Shown: positions 11,162 to 21,757 of the stretch, piece after piece
Numbering within the stretch: the first letter of the stretch is position 1
Layout: the number at the start of each line of letters is the position of its first letter
Source: Anagrus nilaparvatae
Taxonomy: Eukaryota > Arthropoda > Insecta > Hymenoptera > Mymaridae
Length of the DNA: 64,000 bases
Direction of reading: 5' to 3'
Assembly: GCA_022575985.1 (NCBI GenBank)
Contig: JAKSXM010000007.1
Location: forward strand, 38,008,501-38,072,500
Notes under the pieces: model-generated
The model's database searches: none
Seen by the model: only the letters and a program-made list of their open reading frames with translations
What the model was told of the DNA's origin: nothing
Translations under genes and position numbers: made by a program

Positions 11162-12690
11162 GTATTTAAAATTCATAGGAACGTGAATTGTATTTTGAAA
11201 ATACAATTTTTTCAAAATTTTAAATAATTTTGAATAATTTTAAATATATTCTCCATGAATACTTTTTTAGTTAATTATTATTATTATTTATTATAAAGAT
11301 ATCTTATAAACTAAATAATAAAAACAAAATAACAAAATAACAAAATATCTAAATAACAAAAACCAATTAACATATTTACATACTTATAAACTAATTAACA
11401 TACTCATGCACTAATTAACTTTTTTATTAATTAATTATATAATTTATATTTATATTTTATTTAAATTTAATCTAATAAATAAATATTTAAATAAATTAAT
11501 ACTTAAGAGGCTGCCGGTATAATTAAATCCACTGCTCTGGAAAGTGTTGCCATCTAAGTAATATTTGATTATTATTAAATTAAATAATCTAAATTTAGGA
11601 GTTTATAGTTGTATCAATACAAATATTGATTTAAATCGCGATTTAGGTATTTTATGCACTTACGCGTGTGTTTGATGCAACACGTAAGTAGAATTAAATT
11701 GTTTTTTGCATGCATTATTCATAAATATTCGCTCATCTTAGAGGTCTAGGCATTTGGTATGTTACAATACCCCCCCCCCCCTCCCTCGAAACTTTTACAC
11801 TTTGAATAAAATTTCTATGCGGATTTGTAACCCAAATGCATAGAAGTCTTATCTACATATTTGTTTTCGTTTTCATTTGAAATTTTATATTTTTATTTTT
11901 ATTTATTTTTTTTTCTTTTTATTAATTATTTTTAATTTAATCATCTTGAGTATTAATTTCATTTTTATTTGGAAATTTTTAGCTCTTAGTTATTTTTTGT
12001 TTATATTCTTTAACTTTGTTTACATAGGTTTTTCTTTAACATGTAAAGTTTTTTAAGCTACAGTATTTAATTTTTTAATATCATAACTCGTTTGTTTTTA
12101 TCTATTATTTTTTGAGGAAAATTTATTTTTAATCATTTGTATTTATTTAGGTTTTTCTCTAACCCTTTATGATTTTCTGCATGAATATAAGTATTACTGA
12201 ATATAATATAATAAATAAAAATTTTTTAATTATTTAAAATTTTAACATTTAATTTTTTAATATTATTTTTGTTATTTTAACATAATTATCCTATTGTCAT
12301 GATTTTTGAATTTATCAGTTTTATTTAAAAAAAGTTTAATTTTATACTTTGAAATTTTTATATTTAAAATTTCTTTTATTCAAGAAAAATAATCACTTAA
12401 ACTTTATTTATTAATTATTTTTTATAATATAGTGTAGATAATAAAACAGTGTGTTCATTAAGATTTTTTGACTAGTATTATTATAATCTTAATGATGAGA
12501 CCCTTTTAATATTAGTGAGATTTAATTTTCAAATTTAATTTTTAATTGTAATTATTTTTAAACATTTCATTTTATTTAATTTATTATTTTATTTTCATGT
12601 TTTTTATTATAAGCCATTATTTTCAGAAAGCTTTTTTTTAAGAGTTACTTTTTCTTAGAATATCAAAATATAATTTTATTAGAAGTTTAG
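11162..12690. other. AT-rich intronic sequence with a poly-C tract
   Basis: A run of 12 or so C at about 11769-11782 stands out in otherwise AT-rich sequence. No coding motif or long repeat recognised. Confidence 0.5.
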
Positions 12691-12696
12691 GCTTTT

Positions 12697-13960
12697 TCAT
12701 CGATAAAAATTTCTAGTTTTGTATTTATTGTAACTATTAATACTACTATCACTACTTGAGCTGCAGTAATCTGAATCCTTTGGATCTTCATCTGAGCTAT
12801 TATCTTCAGTAAAGCGTGTGCAGTATTTTTTATTAAAATTTTTTTCATCATCATTATAAATTTGTTTATAATTGGTTTCTTCTTTGTATATATTATCATT
12901 GTAATTATCTTGATTGCTATAATTAGACTTATCTATATAGTTTTCATTTTCTTGATTTTTCATGTATTTTTGACATTTATTTCTGGGATTTCTATTTTCA
13001 TCATCATATTCATCTAACAATGCAAATAAATCTTCAGTTTTTATTTTAAAATTAAAAAAAGCCTTGGTAGCTCTGTGGTTAGGGCGTCAGACTTCGGACC
13101 TGAAGGTTCGCATCAAGCTTTCTCTATATCAGCATCAAGTTTTCTTCTTTGCGAAAAATGCTTCACGTTTTACTACCGTGGGTTCTAGGGTTAAGGCATC
13201 CATTTAAAAGGAAAAAAAAACTGACACTCAAACAATTACACAATAATACTTCACTAACAATTGCCAAAAAGCGCTTGCACATTCTCAACACATTAAAATA
13301 GATAAATAGAAAAATTAAAATAGTGCAAGGTGTGTTAGCATAGGCATTTATTGGTGACCTCTGTCACAACATACGTATAGAGTTTAAGATGGAGGTTAAA
13401 CAAATATCAATACCAATACCAATATTTTAAAATTATTAGTATCCCTTATAATTTTAGTTCCAAACTTTTCTGAAATTGTTTTAATAAGTAATGGTTCATT
13501 TTCTTTCATTTCTAAATCTTATGCTGTGTTCATCAAATTTATTGCATAATTTACTCTATTAGATTTTTTTTTTCTTCATATTTACCTATATATATTTTTC
13601 TTCTTAAATTGCCTGTTACAATAGGATTTCAATAATGCATATTGAATAAATCCTCAAATTCTTTAAACTAATTTATTTTATCTTCATATAAATAAAACCA
13701 GTCTTTAGCACATTTTTTCAAACATTGATTAATTAAAAATTTTCCTAGAAAAATTAGTGGTTTAACTTTTGAAATTAGATGTCATTCATTATTTAAACTA
13801 TTCAGTGCTTAAAAATTACCATGCACTAGCAAACTTTTAAAAAATTTTTTTTCTGGAAAATTTTCTTTTATTAACTTACTAAACTATAAAATTTTATGCA
13901 AAGGCATTTCTTGAAAATAAAACTGTAATATTCCACATTTGGCCTTCATTAGATTCGATG
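12697..13960 (-). pseudogene. Decayed retroelement gag-like reading frame
   Basis: Read on the minus strand from about 13960 down, one frame with a few stops gives a chain of motifs including CAKDWFYLYEDKIN, FEDLFNMHY and YEEKKSNRVNYAINL, followed by a (E/D)xxLIKTIS block. This resembles the capsid-like region of insect LTR-element Gag proteins, with its W-F...F...YW and YAxxL pattern. After an interruption at about 13050-13440 the frame continues as FALLDEYDDENRNPRNKCQ and then a very acidic, N/Y/S-rich tail (12697-13020, 107 codons). I do not know the exact family. The assignment is by pattern only, and a host gene fragment is the main alternative. Confidence 0.45.
13061..13225 (+). mobile_element. 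tRNA-derived SINE
   Basis: The first 60 bases look like a tRNA: box A TAGCTCTGTGGTTAGGGCG, an anticodon-loop-like CTTCGGA (TCG, Arg-like) and box B GGTTCGCATC at 13105-13114. Pairing of the arms is imperfect and there is no acceptor stem, so it is not a working tRNA. An unrelated body follows, ending near an A-rich tract (AAAAGGAAAAAAAAA). It lies inside the gag-like remnant. Confidence 0.6.
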
Positions 13961-15419
13961 TAAAAGTGGGCGAAAGGCCTTAAAAAACTCTGAAAAAACT
14001 GATATATAATTCTGCTCTCTACCAAATAACAAGCGATTTGGTGGTGATGTGGCTAAGAAATTTAATATAAAGAAAAAAATCCTAAAAAACACATTATTTA
14101 GACCTCAAGCAATGGGTCCAAAAAATATTCGAGCCATGGGGATCCGAATTTAGCAGTCAAACTGACACCGCTGTTAACATTATTTAACGAAGTATTTTAT
14201 ACGTATCTTCTTTATTTTCTATGCTAAAATTTGATAAAATGAAAAAATTTAATTTTAAGAGTATTGACAATAAAATGAAAATTAAAGAGATAAAAAGAAT
14301 GTTAATATATTAGCTTGAAAAATAATTACATCTAATAGTTATAACCAAAATAGCAATTAGTTAACTAAATTACCGCGAACATTAGTGAGACTGAGCGAAG
14401 CCACTGAAATTTTATAGATTTATTTAATGATTCCTTATAAAGCTTAAAATTATGATCTCTTATAAAAAAATAATTTAAAAGAAAAGTAATACTATTCTTA
14501 TTAATAATAAAAGTATTCTTTAATTTTAAAGGCTATTCCCGGAGCTATATAGTGAATCGGCCCACGAAAGATATTTAAAAACTAAATGTATTAGGTCAAA
14601 GTACATCTAAAAAAAAATAGGATCCTGAAGTTTTCAGACTCCCAGATGCCTTCAGCTCTGATTGGCAGCCTATTAATGACAAAAAAAAAGTAAATTTGTA
14701 ACGACTTTTTAGTCGTCTTTCTAATACTCCCGTGGCAAAACGATTCTGTCAAAATGATCTTACGACCTCTCATTCAAAAGGTTAGACCATATACTTTCAG
14801 ATAAAATTACTTTTGAAAGTGATTTTAGTGCATCCTTTTGATTGGTAGACCATAAACCATCCAAAATAAATTTTTTTTCTTCTTAAATTTCAACTTTGGC
14901 AGCGATTTAAAAAAAATTGAGAGACATGCCCATTCTATATTTTTTGTTAACTAATGAAAAATAAAACAAATTTTCATTTGCGACCATCCGCGCTCAAAAA
15001 TATTTGGAGCAACATGGTCAAATACTTAATAAACTGAAATAACTTTTGTTTTTAATTTTGCGATTTTTCGAAAAAGGAACCCTCACAAATGAATAGGAAA
15101 TGGCTGTTCGCTCAAATTAGGTTAATTTTTTGTATGTTTTAGATTTTATTATTCTGAAAAAATGTCTCCATGGACACAAAGCTCCAAAGTCTCAACTTTG
15201 GCCGCTACGGAGCTTGAAAGTTCCATAGCTCTATTACACAGGCACACAAAAAAAAAATCATGTACCAGAGGGTAGACCCCCTGGTATGGGGGTTTTTGAT
15301 GGTGCTAAAACCGAATATGGCTAAAGAAATACAATAAAATTAGCCAATTTTCCACCAGCGCCCCAGTAAGCCCCCCAAAAAAGTGAAAAAATTTTTTTTC
15401 TCGAAAAATGAAAATTGAA
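13961..15419. other. Intronic sequence, no gene seen
   Basis: Holds GC-richer patches near 15250-15390 (CCAGCGCCCCAGTAAGCC) that resemble degenerate repeat ends, and CGAACATTAGTGAGACTGAGC near 14377. No reading frame with recognisable motifs. Confidence 0.45.
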
Positions 15420-15840
15420 CTATATACTCATGTTTTTTGGGACGCTTATTCCAAAAATGTATGCAAAAAATATTTTGACAATTTTTGACAATTCTGCGTT
15501 TGCAATTTCATCCAACAATTTAGAGTATGGCGTTTGATTACCTTCTTGTCGGTGTGCATTTTTTAAACATAAGTATTTCCGAAACTCATTAAAAACAAGT
15601 TTTCCTTGTGATTGCATTTTGTTAGTATGTTTTTTTGTGTACTAAATATTGCTGTATCTCCTACGGATGTTAATTGGTTATAATAGCCGAATAAGTATAT
15701 TATTAATCCACCGAATGGTTCATCAATTTCATTAGTAAAAATTTCTCTACACCGTGATTCTATTTGGTATAAAGTTCGTAAACCTATTAATGACATTTTG
15801 TCAATTATTTCTTCTTTTGTCAGTTATAGTATTTGGATCC
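15420..15840 (-). pseudogene. Helitron helicase fragment
   Basis: Minus-strand frames give MSLIGLRTLYQIESRCREIF then EPFGGLIIYLFGYYNQLTS, matching the Walker-B region of Helitron PIF1-like helicases (usual form PFGG...xFGDxxQLxPV; here the FGD Asp is Tyr). The next frame (15420-15617) has the following GKLVFNEFRKY..NAHRQ motif. Walker A and the rest of the helicase are missing. The piece is fused directly after the Rep N-terminal part by an internal deletion near 15800-15830. It cannot encode an active enzyme. Confidence 0.7.
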
Positions 15841-17290
15841 TCATTTGGGCATAATATTTTATATAAATCATTCCACTGATGATCTGCAGCGCTAAGTGTA
15901 AAGATTATTGTTGGTTTTTTCAACTGTTTAACCATGGTAATAAGTTCGCCACACCGTTGATACCAATAACTGTTGATAGATCTTATTTTAGAAGAATTAA
16001 CCATAATATGTTACAAGAAATTTTTATCCTTTTCTAATTTGTTTTTTAATTGTTCTATATTGCATTCTTGTAATTTCGATTTGTTCACGTAAATACCGGC
16101 TTTTTGTAACATTCCATGACGCATAACGGTATTCAAACAAAAATATCTGAATCTTGGATCTTGTGCGAAAATTTTATCTTTATATTTCATAAGATGTTTA
16201 AAATATTGATTTAAAGTAACTTTTATTTCTATAATGTTGAATCTAACGATCATATGAGAGCTGTAACTATAATACCTACAACATGTCGTTCAGGCATGTT
16301 TTTAATGCATATTTTAATGCAGGCATTTTTTTAATGTATGTAATTTTTATCAAACATCATGTTATTTGCAGAGCTTTACCAGCCTGAACGACATGTTGTA
16401 GGTATAATAGTTACAGATCTCATATGATCGTTAGATTCAACATTATATTATTTATATACATAAATGAGAGCGTTAGCTTCAAAAATGTAACTTTTATTTC
16501 TCTAATTTGTGAAAAGTCTGCTATTCCTCGAAATAAATGCGGGAATGAATAAGCTATGTAACCTTCCGTTGTGAATTCATTAATAGGATCGTTTTCTAAT
16601 TTTGGGTAATTTAGATGTAATTCTTGGTTTATCTTATGATCTTGATTAATAATATATATATCTGGTATATTTGTTTCATTTATTATTTTATCATAAATTT
16701 CAGATGAATTATTTGATTTGTTAGAATTATTTTGTGTATTTTCTATTATATTAATGTCTAAAAATTGTAATTCGTTAGATATGTTTCCATTAATTGGTAA
16801 TTGTTTTAAAATATCTTCATCTATTTCTATATTTTTGTAATATATATTATTTAATTTAAGCCATACAAGTGCATTTTTAATTTTTTCAGAACGCATTTTG
16901 AAATCACTAAATTCACTTGTGTATTTTTATGAAAAATTAATGTAGATGGTAATTTATTTGAATGTATAGGTAATTTGTTTATATACTCATCAATATTTTG
17001 TCGAACGTTAATTATATTTCCAGAATAAGAATATTGATTTCCTTCAATTTAATAAATTGTAATTATCGGATGGATCCTAGCTATTAACATTTGTTCTACT
17101 TAAATTACGTAATTCATCTGGTACTGTTCCCGGATCCATATTGTTATCAGCAGTAAATTGGTTTGATTTTTTGCAATCAGTATAAATGTTATTTTCATCT
17201 GTATGAATGTCATAAAATTATCCGTTACATCTAATACATTCTTGAGTGAAAATATTTTGACATTCTTTGTCAAATAAATTGCCAGGGGGT
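15801..17290 (-). pseudogene. Helitron RepHel N-terminal region (DUF6570 and Helitron-like N)
   Basis: Read downward from 17290, broken frames include a cysteine-containing start, then MDPGTVPDELRNLS (about 17100-17145), then MRSEKIKNALVWLKLNNIYY and a long acidic stretch (16420-16896), then EGYIAYSFPHLFRG. These match the region before the rolling-circle nuclease in Helitron proteins. 16011-16253 continues with the QYFKHLMKYKD..FAQDPRFRYF block and 15801-16004 with WYQRCGELITM and FTLSAADHQW, the Helitron_like_N domain. The HUH and Tyr catalytic motifs are absent. Several stops and frameshifts and an inverted-repeat insertion at 16231-16448 mark it as dead. Confidence 0.75.
16231..16448. mobile_element. 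Small inverted-repeat element inside the Helitron remnant
   Basis: Arms of about 65-70 bases (16231-16298 and 16380-16448) are inverted copies including CCTACAACATGTCGTTCAGG. The loop contains duplicated TTTTTAATG units. It splits the Helitron N-terminal coding blocks. Confidence 0.65.
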
Positions 17291-17329
17291 TTAACTTAAC
17301 TTTTCAAGGGGGGATTTTAGAGTAAGAAT

Positions 17330-18260
17330 TATGAATTTTTTGTCAAAAATATTGAATAATTTCCACTCAAAATCCATGTTTATCGTTCTAAAAAACTCTT
17401 TTGAATATCTTGGAAAATCGGAAAATAATGTTCGGTTGAAAAATTAAATTTTATCCACCTAAAATTCATTTTTTTCGCTTTAAAAAACCTTATGATGTAA
17501 AAAGTTGATTTCTTCAAGTTTTTAGTCCGCCATCTTGTAAAATCGGAAAATATGTTGTTGAAAAATTAAATATTTTCCACCCAAAATTCATTTTTCTGGC
17601 CTTAAAAAACCCCCTTGTAAAGTTAAAAGTTAATTTTTTTAAGTTTTATGGTACGCCATCTTGGAAAATCGGAAAATATGTTAAATTGAAAAATTTAATA
17701 TTTTCGACCGAAAATTCATATCTCTTTCCCCAAAAACCCCTTTGTAAGGTTAAAAGTTATTTTTTTTTATGTTTAATGGTACGCTATCTTAAAAAATCAG
17801 AAAATTTGTTGGGTTGAAAAATTGAATATTTTTCACCCAATATTTATTTTTCTTGCCCTAAGAAACTCCTTTTTAATGTAAAAAATTGATTTTTTCAAGT
17901 TTTTCGATCCGCCATCTTGGAAAATTGAAAAATATGTCGTTTTGAAAAATTGAATGCTTTCCACCCAAAATTCATTTTTTTCGCTTTAAAAATCCTCCAT
18001 GTAATGTGAAAAGTTGATTTTTCAAGTTTTCAGTCCGCCATCTTGGAAAATCGGAAAACATGTTGGGTTGAAAAATTAAATATTTTCCATGCAAAATTCA
18101 TTTTTCTAGCCCTAAAAAAGTTTCTAATGTGAAAAGTTGATTTTTTCAAGTTTTTCAATCCACCATCTTGGAAAGTTGGAAAATATGTTGGGTTGAAAAA
18201 TTAAAAATTTTAATAAAAATGTTTTTTTCAACTTCGAATACCTCTAGGTAATGTGAAAAG
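17330..18260 (+). repeat. Tandem array, about 122-bp unit, roughly 8 copies
   Basis: Each unit carries the same signposts: CCGCCATCTTGGAAAATCGG, GTTGAAAAATTAAATATTTT, CACCCAAAATTCATTTTT and a TAATGTGAAAAGTTGATTTT segment. Copies differ by substitutions and small indels. No gene. It borders the 5' side of the Helitron remnant, so the two may be linked. Confidence 0.8.
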
Positions 18261-18399
18261 TTCTTTTTTATTCGCACTGAAAAACCGGTACTATTGAAGC
18301 AATGTCTTAGAAGCGATTGAAATATGCCAATAGAAAAAATCATTGATTTGATGTTGCCGCTATTAAACGAATGGCTTCTCGACATCGAATACGGCAGTC

Positions 18400-19797
18400 A
18401 TTGTTTTGATGTAAATTTTCGTCAAAATAAATGAGAGTATAAGATTGAATTAATAGAGGGCATACAATCAAAATAATTGTTTTTAATATTTTGATTTAAC
18501 GTTTAAAAACATTCAGTCAATAGAAATTGATTTCAGTTCAATAATATTATTAATAACAAAAAAAGTACGTATTATGCATATGTTTAGGTACATACTATTC
18601 TTTCTCTTTCTATCCTTCTGCGTATTTATTGTTTACTCAGACTATAATTATGGCTTTTAATGGCGCGCGCGGTGTTTTTGTTTATATTATTGCTATTCAT
18701 TATTATTATTATAAAGAAATGGAATTTCCTAAAAATTATTTATGTTAGATTTAATTATTATTTTTAAATATGCATTCGCTATACCTAGATAAGCATAAAT
18801 TACTCTTAATATTAAAAGGGGTGGGAAAATTATTACCTGTAACATATAGTCTTCAAAATTTTTTTAATAAATCAAAGTGTCCTGTTAGAGTAGTGGATAA
18901 CGTAGTTATCATCAACGCAGAGGTCTATGGATCGAATCCCGGAGAGGTCATCAAATTTTTCATCAGTTTTTTTTAATGGATAATTAATTTTAAAAAAATA
19001 ATTTAAGTGTAAGAACGTTAATAAATATGTTATAATAACTAATAAAAAAATAAAAAAAATAAATAAATAAATAAATTCAAAAAAAAAAAATTGTAAAATA
19101 TAATTCAAAAAAAACATAAACAAACGGGGGAGACAATAAACAACAAGTAAATAATATATAAGAATAAAATATAAATATAAAATAAGAGAAAATAAAAATA
19201 AATTTTTTCTTATTTTCTGTTAATAAATATACATTGAAATGATAATATTCAAAATCATTTCAATATATTTAAATATTTGAAATAATTCCAATCTCGCCAT
19301 TGAATTAATGATATTAATCATTGGCATATATCAATTGCTTCTTAGTCATTGCTTCAATTTCTTCAGTTTTTCAGTGCGTATGTATCGAAACTCTAAATAT
19401 TAAAATTTAAATAAATGAAATTTTTTTTTGATGAGGAGTTAGATTTTTCGCTAGGACTCTTAAATGTGCGTACCAAATTGGCTAAAAATTTAATCATTTT
19501 GTCTTTGTCTCATTTGAGACCATCTATCAAATTTTGAAGCCAATCGGCAATATCATTAAAGAGTTATCGTGCACACAAACTCGACATTCTGTCGCGGGAA
19601 TAGACTGAGCTCAGCTCAGAGCTTCGCTCAGTCTAATTAATCAACCTGTCAGTAAGGTAAATAGTTAAAATGCTTGGATGACATAAGCATTCAAACATAA
19701 ATTTTTCACAAATATTTACTCAATTAATTAATTGACTTACTTAATTAGTTATTCGTAGTTACAAAAATAAAAATAAATTAAAAATTTTTTTTTTAAT
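18400..19797. other. AT-rich intronic sequence with A-rich microsatellites
   Basis: Contains (AAAT)n at about 19053-19076 and TTCATTGAAATGA-like inverted words near 19235-19265. AGACTGAGCTCAGCTCAGAGCTTCGCTCAGTCT around 19602-19635 forms a self-complementary hairpin (AGACTGAGC with GCTCAGTCT). Apart from the tRNA-like patch at 18881 nothing is gene-like. Confidence 0.5.
18881..18960 (+). repeat. tRNA-like sequence (SINE head or tRNA relic)
   Basis: Box A-like TTAGAGTAGTGG (18885-18896) and box B-like GGATCGAATCC (18939-18949) lie 42 bases apart, as in a tRNA gene. The arms do not fold cleanly and there is no proper acceptor stem. Probably a SINE head or degraded tRNA copy. Confidence 0.45.
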
Positions 19798-20052
19798 ACG
19801 CTTTTATTTAAATGCACTAAAAATTATAAAATAATTTTTTTAATTTTCTAGTTGAAATATAATTTTTATTCTTGTTTAAAATCAACCTTTTAAAAACGTG
19901 GATATAATTTTCTTATATTGTTATTAATTTCATGATCCAAATTGCATCGAAGCTTTTATAAGGTTGAATCTAAACGCGAATAAAAATAATATTTCAGCTA
20001 GAAAATTAAAAAAAATTAGTTTTTATTTTTTAGTGCATTTAAATAAAAGCGT
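19798..20052. mobile_element. MITE-like inverted repeat
   Basis: 75-base arms (19798-19872, 19978-20052) are inverted copies, outer end ACGCTTTTATTTAAATGCAC, with about 105 bases between. No ORF. Confidence 0.65.
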
Positions 20053-20399
20053 GTTTCAAAAAACAAATTGTTATTAAAATTTAAATAAACTAGCTGATTG
20101 GCCTCGCGATGCTCGGCTTAACCAAATAAAAACTCTTGTGCATTAATTTTTTTATATTTTAATCATATATAGTTAATTATAATAAATTTAATCATACGTG
20201 ATTTAAATGCAATTTAATTTTATTTAAAAATGAATGAGAACAGAATTAATTTTATACTTCTAAAATTAACAAAAAAATTTTATAACTCATATTAAGAAAA
20301 AGTTACATGATTATTTATAAATATTTATAACTAATGAGGTATATTTTATAACATAAATAATTATTGATAATAAATAATAATTGAAAATAAAATATAGTG

Positions 20400-21757
20400 A
20401 TATGCAGCTTTTTTAACAAAATTTCCAGTTTTTTTCATATTGTAGATAATTAATATTTAAATATTTTCTATTTTCATATTCATCACAACTGATATTGTAG
20501 ACAATCAATATGAATTTTACTATAGAATGAAATAATCGTAATTTTTTATTGTTCATAAATAGGACAGGCGATATCCATTTCACTCTATGGTGAAATTTTT
20601 TTAGCTTTTTCATAAATAAAACAGCCAGCAATATAGATTGAAAATTTTGAATTTTTTTCATAATGTAGACAGCCAATATAAATTTTACTATAGAGTGAAA
20701 TTTTTATAATTTTTTATTTTTCAATGAATAGTACAGCCGATATCCATTTTACTCTATGGTGACATTTTTGGGATTTTCCATATATAAAACAACTAACAAG
20801 ATACATTGAAATTTTTGCTGTTTTTTTATATTTTAGACAATCAATATGAATTTTACTCTGGAGTGAAACATTTATTATTTTTTTTTTTTTCATAAATAGG
20901 ACAGAAGATGTCCATTTTACTCTATAGTGAAATTTTTTGGGTTTTTTCATATATAAAACAGTCAACAATATATATTGAAATTTTTTCAGTTTTTTCATAT
21001 TGTTGACAATTAATATGAATTTTACTTTCGAGTGAAACTTTTATAATATTTTTTATAAACTTTTATAATTTTTATAATGTTTTCATAAATAGGACAGCCG
21101 ATATCTATTATACTCTATATATGGTGAAATTTTTGAGTTTTCTCATATATAAAACAACTAACATTATAGATTGAAATTTTTGCTGTTTTTTTATATTGCA
21201 GAGAATCAATATTAATTTTACTCTAGAGTGAAATATTTATGATTTTGGTTCCTCATAGAGGACCCATTGTTTTAGGTGAAATTTTAATTTCTGATTTTTT
21301 GACATTAGCGCACGTTTTGAGACACTAAATATTTCTATATTTTTTTCATTCTTAGGACTGCCGATATCTATAATATTACATCGTGAAATTTTTTTAATTT
21401 TTCATGTACAAAATAGCCAGAAATATAGATTGAAATTTTTGTAGTTTTTTCATATTGTAAACCGCCAATAAGAATTTTACTATACAGTTAAATATTTCTA
21501 ATTTTTTTTTTCATTCTTAGGACTGCCGATATCTATATTATTACATCGTGAAATTTTTTTAATTTTTTATATACAAAATAGCCAGAAATATAGATTGAAA
21601 TTTTTGTAGTTTTTTCATATTGTAAACAGCTAATATGAATTTTACTATACAGCTAAATTAAAAAAATTTTTATTTTTTTCATTCTTAAGACTGCCGATAA
21701 CTATTTTATTTCATAGTGAAATTTTTTGAGTTTTTTCATATTGTAAACCGACAATAT
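20400..21757 (+). repeat. Satellite array, left arm of the large palindromic block
   Basis: Roughly 150-180-bp units built from GACTGCCGATATCTAT (or GACAGCCGATATCCATTT), a TATGGTGAAATTTTTTGAG block, a CATATATAAAACAGCCAACAATAT block and CAATATGAATTTTACTATAG. The array resumes at 23892 after the LINE insertion. Its GACTGCCGA words are the reverse complement of the TCGGCAGTC words at 26950-27070 and 40490-40800. Confidence 0.75.

Noticed and set aside
13061..13120. Functional tRNA-Arg gene
   Set aside because: Boxes A and B are present but there is no acceptor stem and the arms pair poorly; SINE head is the better call.
20413..20998. Two minus-strand frames of 87 and 94 codons with similar peptides
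   Set aside because: Both are translations of the same satellite unit (MKKLKKFQ.. repeated); no independent support.
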